DNA of 6,711 nucleotides from JBKPFU01 sp046728975. GTDB lineage: Bacteria > Actinomycetota > Thermoleophilia > Gaiellales > Gaiellaceae. Location: NCBI GenBank assembly GCA_046728975.1, contig JBKPFU010000147.1:1-6711 (forward strand), read 5' to 3'. The notes beneath the pieces were generated by a model. The model saw only the letters and a list, made by a program, of their open reading frames with translations. It ran no database searches and had not been told where the DNA came from. Made by a program: the position numbers and the translations under genes. Positions 5,182 through 6,711 of this stretch are shown in pieces. Numbering within the stretch: position 1 is the first letter of the stretch; each line of letters begins with the position of its first letter.

Positions 5182-6711
5182 CTACTCGCGCTTCATCAGC
5201 GCAAGCGCCTCCATCTCGAGATCCACGTAGTGCTCCCCCGAGACGTCGACGATCGTCTCCTCGATCGTCCCGCCGGTGAACGCGAAGGGACTCGTCCCCG
5301 GGTAGTCGTCGGTAATCGGCTCGGCCGGGTCCTTCCCGACGTTCAGCCCTTCGCCGACGAGCGAGAAGTTGCCGGGCTGGGTCATGATCTCGCCCTCGCC
5401 GACCTTCTCGTCGTCGATGAACAGCGAGAGTGTGCCCGTGGCCGGCATCGAGTCCCCTTCACGCACGAACGAGGCGCCGAGGATCGTCTTTCCCATCGGG
5501 ATCTCCTTCGAAGACTCGACCAGCTGCTCCTTGCTGCCGACGAAGTTGTAGACGTACTTGAGCTTCCCGTCCTTGACGTACAAGGCATGGCCGCCGAACC
5601 GCGCGCCGTGTGAGAAGAGCACGCCGGCGGCGTCCTTCGACTCGACGTTCACCTCGACCGCGACCGAGTAGCTGCGGTTGCGGATGTTCACCGCCGCCGA
5701 TTCGGGCACCTCGGCCGCATCCGGGTAGTACACGTACCGATCGCGCGGGGGGGCGACCTGCGGCCGCGACGGGTCGGCGAGCACTTCGACCGCCGTCTTG
5801 TCGATCAGCGGCAGCCCGTTGTACAGGCCGGCGGCGTGGAACCAGAGGTTCACCATCTCCTGGACCTTCGCGGGGTGCTCGGCCGCCAGGTCGTGGCTCT
5901 CGGTCGGGTCCTCGTCGGTGTTGTAGAGCTCCCACCGGTCGTCGTCGAAGTGGCCCCAACCGGCGATGGTCGGGTGCACGCTCACCGCCTTCCAGCCCTT
6001 GTGCCAGATAGCGCGCGACCCGAGCATCGAGAAGAAGCCGGTCTCCTTCGGCGTCGGCACGTCGTCGCTCTCGAAGGTCGAGCGGAAGCTCACCCCTTCG
6101 AGCGGGATCTGCGGGTAGCCCTTGACCACCTCGGGCAGCTCGACTCCGAGCAGGTCGTACATCGTCGGCACGACGTCTGTGGCATGGAGGAACTGGTGTC
6201 GGAGCTCGCCTTTGGCCCGAATGCCCGTCGGCCAGGAGATCACCATCGCATCGGCGACACCGCCCTCGAAGTTGTACCGCTTCCACATCTTGAACGGGGT
6301 GTTGAAGGCCCACGCCCAACCGACCGGGTAGTGGTTGTACGTCGCCGTTGACCCGAGCGCGTCGAGGTACGCCATGTTCTCCTCGATCGTGTCCGGGAGG
6401 CCGTTGAAGAACTTGTTCTCGTTGACGGAGCCGTTCGGCCCGCCCTCCCCGCTCGCGCCGTTGTCGGAGACGAGGACGACGATGGTGTTCTCGAGCTCCC
6501 CGGTCTGCTCGAGGAAATCGAGCAGGCGCCCGATCTCGTTGTCGGTGTGCGAGAGGAACCCCGCGTACACCTCCGCCATGCGACAGAACAGCCGCTTCTC
6601 GTCGTCGCTCAGAGAATCCCACGGCCGGACCACGTCGAGCGGCGGCCACGGCTTGCCGTCGACGCTCTGCTCCTCGGCGTACGGGTTGAGCGGTGAGAGC
6701 TCGGCGCTCTC
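5182..6711 (-). CDS. Arylsulfatase (AtsA/AtsD type), C-terminal 509 residues, cut by right edge
   Basis: The open frame is continuous from the right edge (complete codon at 6711-6709) to TAG 5184-5182. The GTG at 6633 is internal, since the residues before it (NPYAEEQSVDGKPWPPLD) are typical of the family. Sulfatases hydrolyse sulfate esters with a formylglycine made from a C-X-P/A-S-R motif, which must lie outside the window. Seen here are VSDNGASGEGGPNGS (metal-binding DN near residues 83-84), NTPFKMWKRYNFEGG (active-site Lys near 141), SWPTGIRAKGELRHQ and HATDVVPTMYDLLG. A long beta-sandwich C-terminal domain follows, with RYVYYPDAAEVPES, GVLFSHGARFGGHALYVKDGK, LSLFIDDEKVGEG and DDYPGTSPFAFTGG. 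It closely resembles the roughly 780-residue actinobacterial arylsulfatases such as mycobacterial AtsA/AtsD. The substrate is unknown, and no formylglycine-generating enzyme gene is visible. Confidence 0.92.
   Translation of the reverse strand, partial: ESAELSPLNPYAEEQSVDGKPWPPLDVVRPWDSLSDDEKRLFCRMAEVYAGFLSHTDNEIGRLLDFLEQTGELENTIVVLVSDNGASGEGGPNGSVNENKFFNGLPDTIEENMAYLDALGSTATYNHYPVGWAWAFNTPFKMWKRYNFEGGVADAMVISWPTGIRAKGELRHQFLHATDVVPTMYDLLGVELPEVVKGYPQIPLEGVSFRSTFESDDVPTPKETGFFSMLGSRAIWHKGWKAVSVHPTIAGWGHFDDDRWELYNTDEDPTESHDLAAEHPAKVQEMVNLWFHAAGLYNGLPLIDKTAVEVLADPSRPQVAPPRDRYVYYPDAAEVPESAAVNIRNRSYSVAVEVNVESKDAAGVLFSHGARFGGHALYVKDGKLKYVYNFVGSKEQLVESSKEIPMGKTILGASFVREGDSMPATGTLSLFIDDEKVGEGEIMTQPGNFSLVGEGLNVGKDPAEPITDDYPGTSPFAFTGGTIEETIVDVSGEHYVDLEMEALALMKRE

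Noticed and set aside
5459..6649. 396-residue minus-strand open frame inside the sulfatase gene
   Set aside because: Its composition is almost all Arg, Gly, Ala and Pro, with no domain pattern; it is a frame shadow of the sulfatase.
1..6711. CRISPR array, tRNA, rRNA, insertion sequence or defence genes
   Set aside because: No regularly spaced repeats, cloverleaf-like segments, transposase motifs or known defence domains were seen on either strand.

Overview
The window is GC-rich throughout, uses mostly GTG starts without clear Shine-Dalgarno sequences, and carries gene families typical of high-GC Actinomycetota: a SfLAP/GAP-type membrane protein, a DUF2254 membrane protein and a long AtsA/AtsD-type arylsulfatase. 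This suggests an actinobacterium, possibly a Thermoleophilia-like or other environmental lineage. That placement is an inference from gene content and composition; no rRNA or other marker gene is present.

Layout, left to right. (1) Positions 1-1099, minus strand: an AI-2E family transporter, cut by the left edge and broken by an apparent -1 frameshift near 674-690. (2) 1100-1347: a divergent intergenic region rich in small inverted repeats. (3) 1348-1818, plus strand: a 156-residue conserved hypothetical protein with a YFADRP-type motif and no signal peptide. Its stop shares a CTAG with the stop of the next gene. (4) 4061 down to 1815, minus strand: a probable three-gene membrane-protein operon made of a 49-residue single-span protein, a GAP/SfLAP-type six-span protein and a DUF2254 protein. 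A perfect 24-bp palindrome sits between the first two genes. (5) 4062-4317: a second divergent intergenic region. (6) 4318-5169, plus strand: a class II glutamine amidotransferase (GATase_4/YafJ type). (7) 5182-6711, minus strand: the C-terminal two thirds of a large arylsulfatase, running off the right edge.

The orientation alternates between divergent and convergent pairs. The two divergent regions share an unusual dyad, TCATCC-N5-GGGTGATGC, once each, which hints at common regulation of the flanking genes. No CRISPR array, tRNA, rRNA, transposase or recognisable defence system is visible. The genes look like accessory envelope and transport functions plus two stand-alone hydrolases. The most unusual signals are the nested palindrome, the shared intergenic dyad and the unlisted 49-residue membrane protein. 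No complete new system can be claimed from this window.
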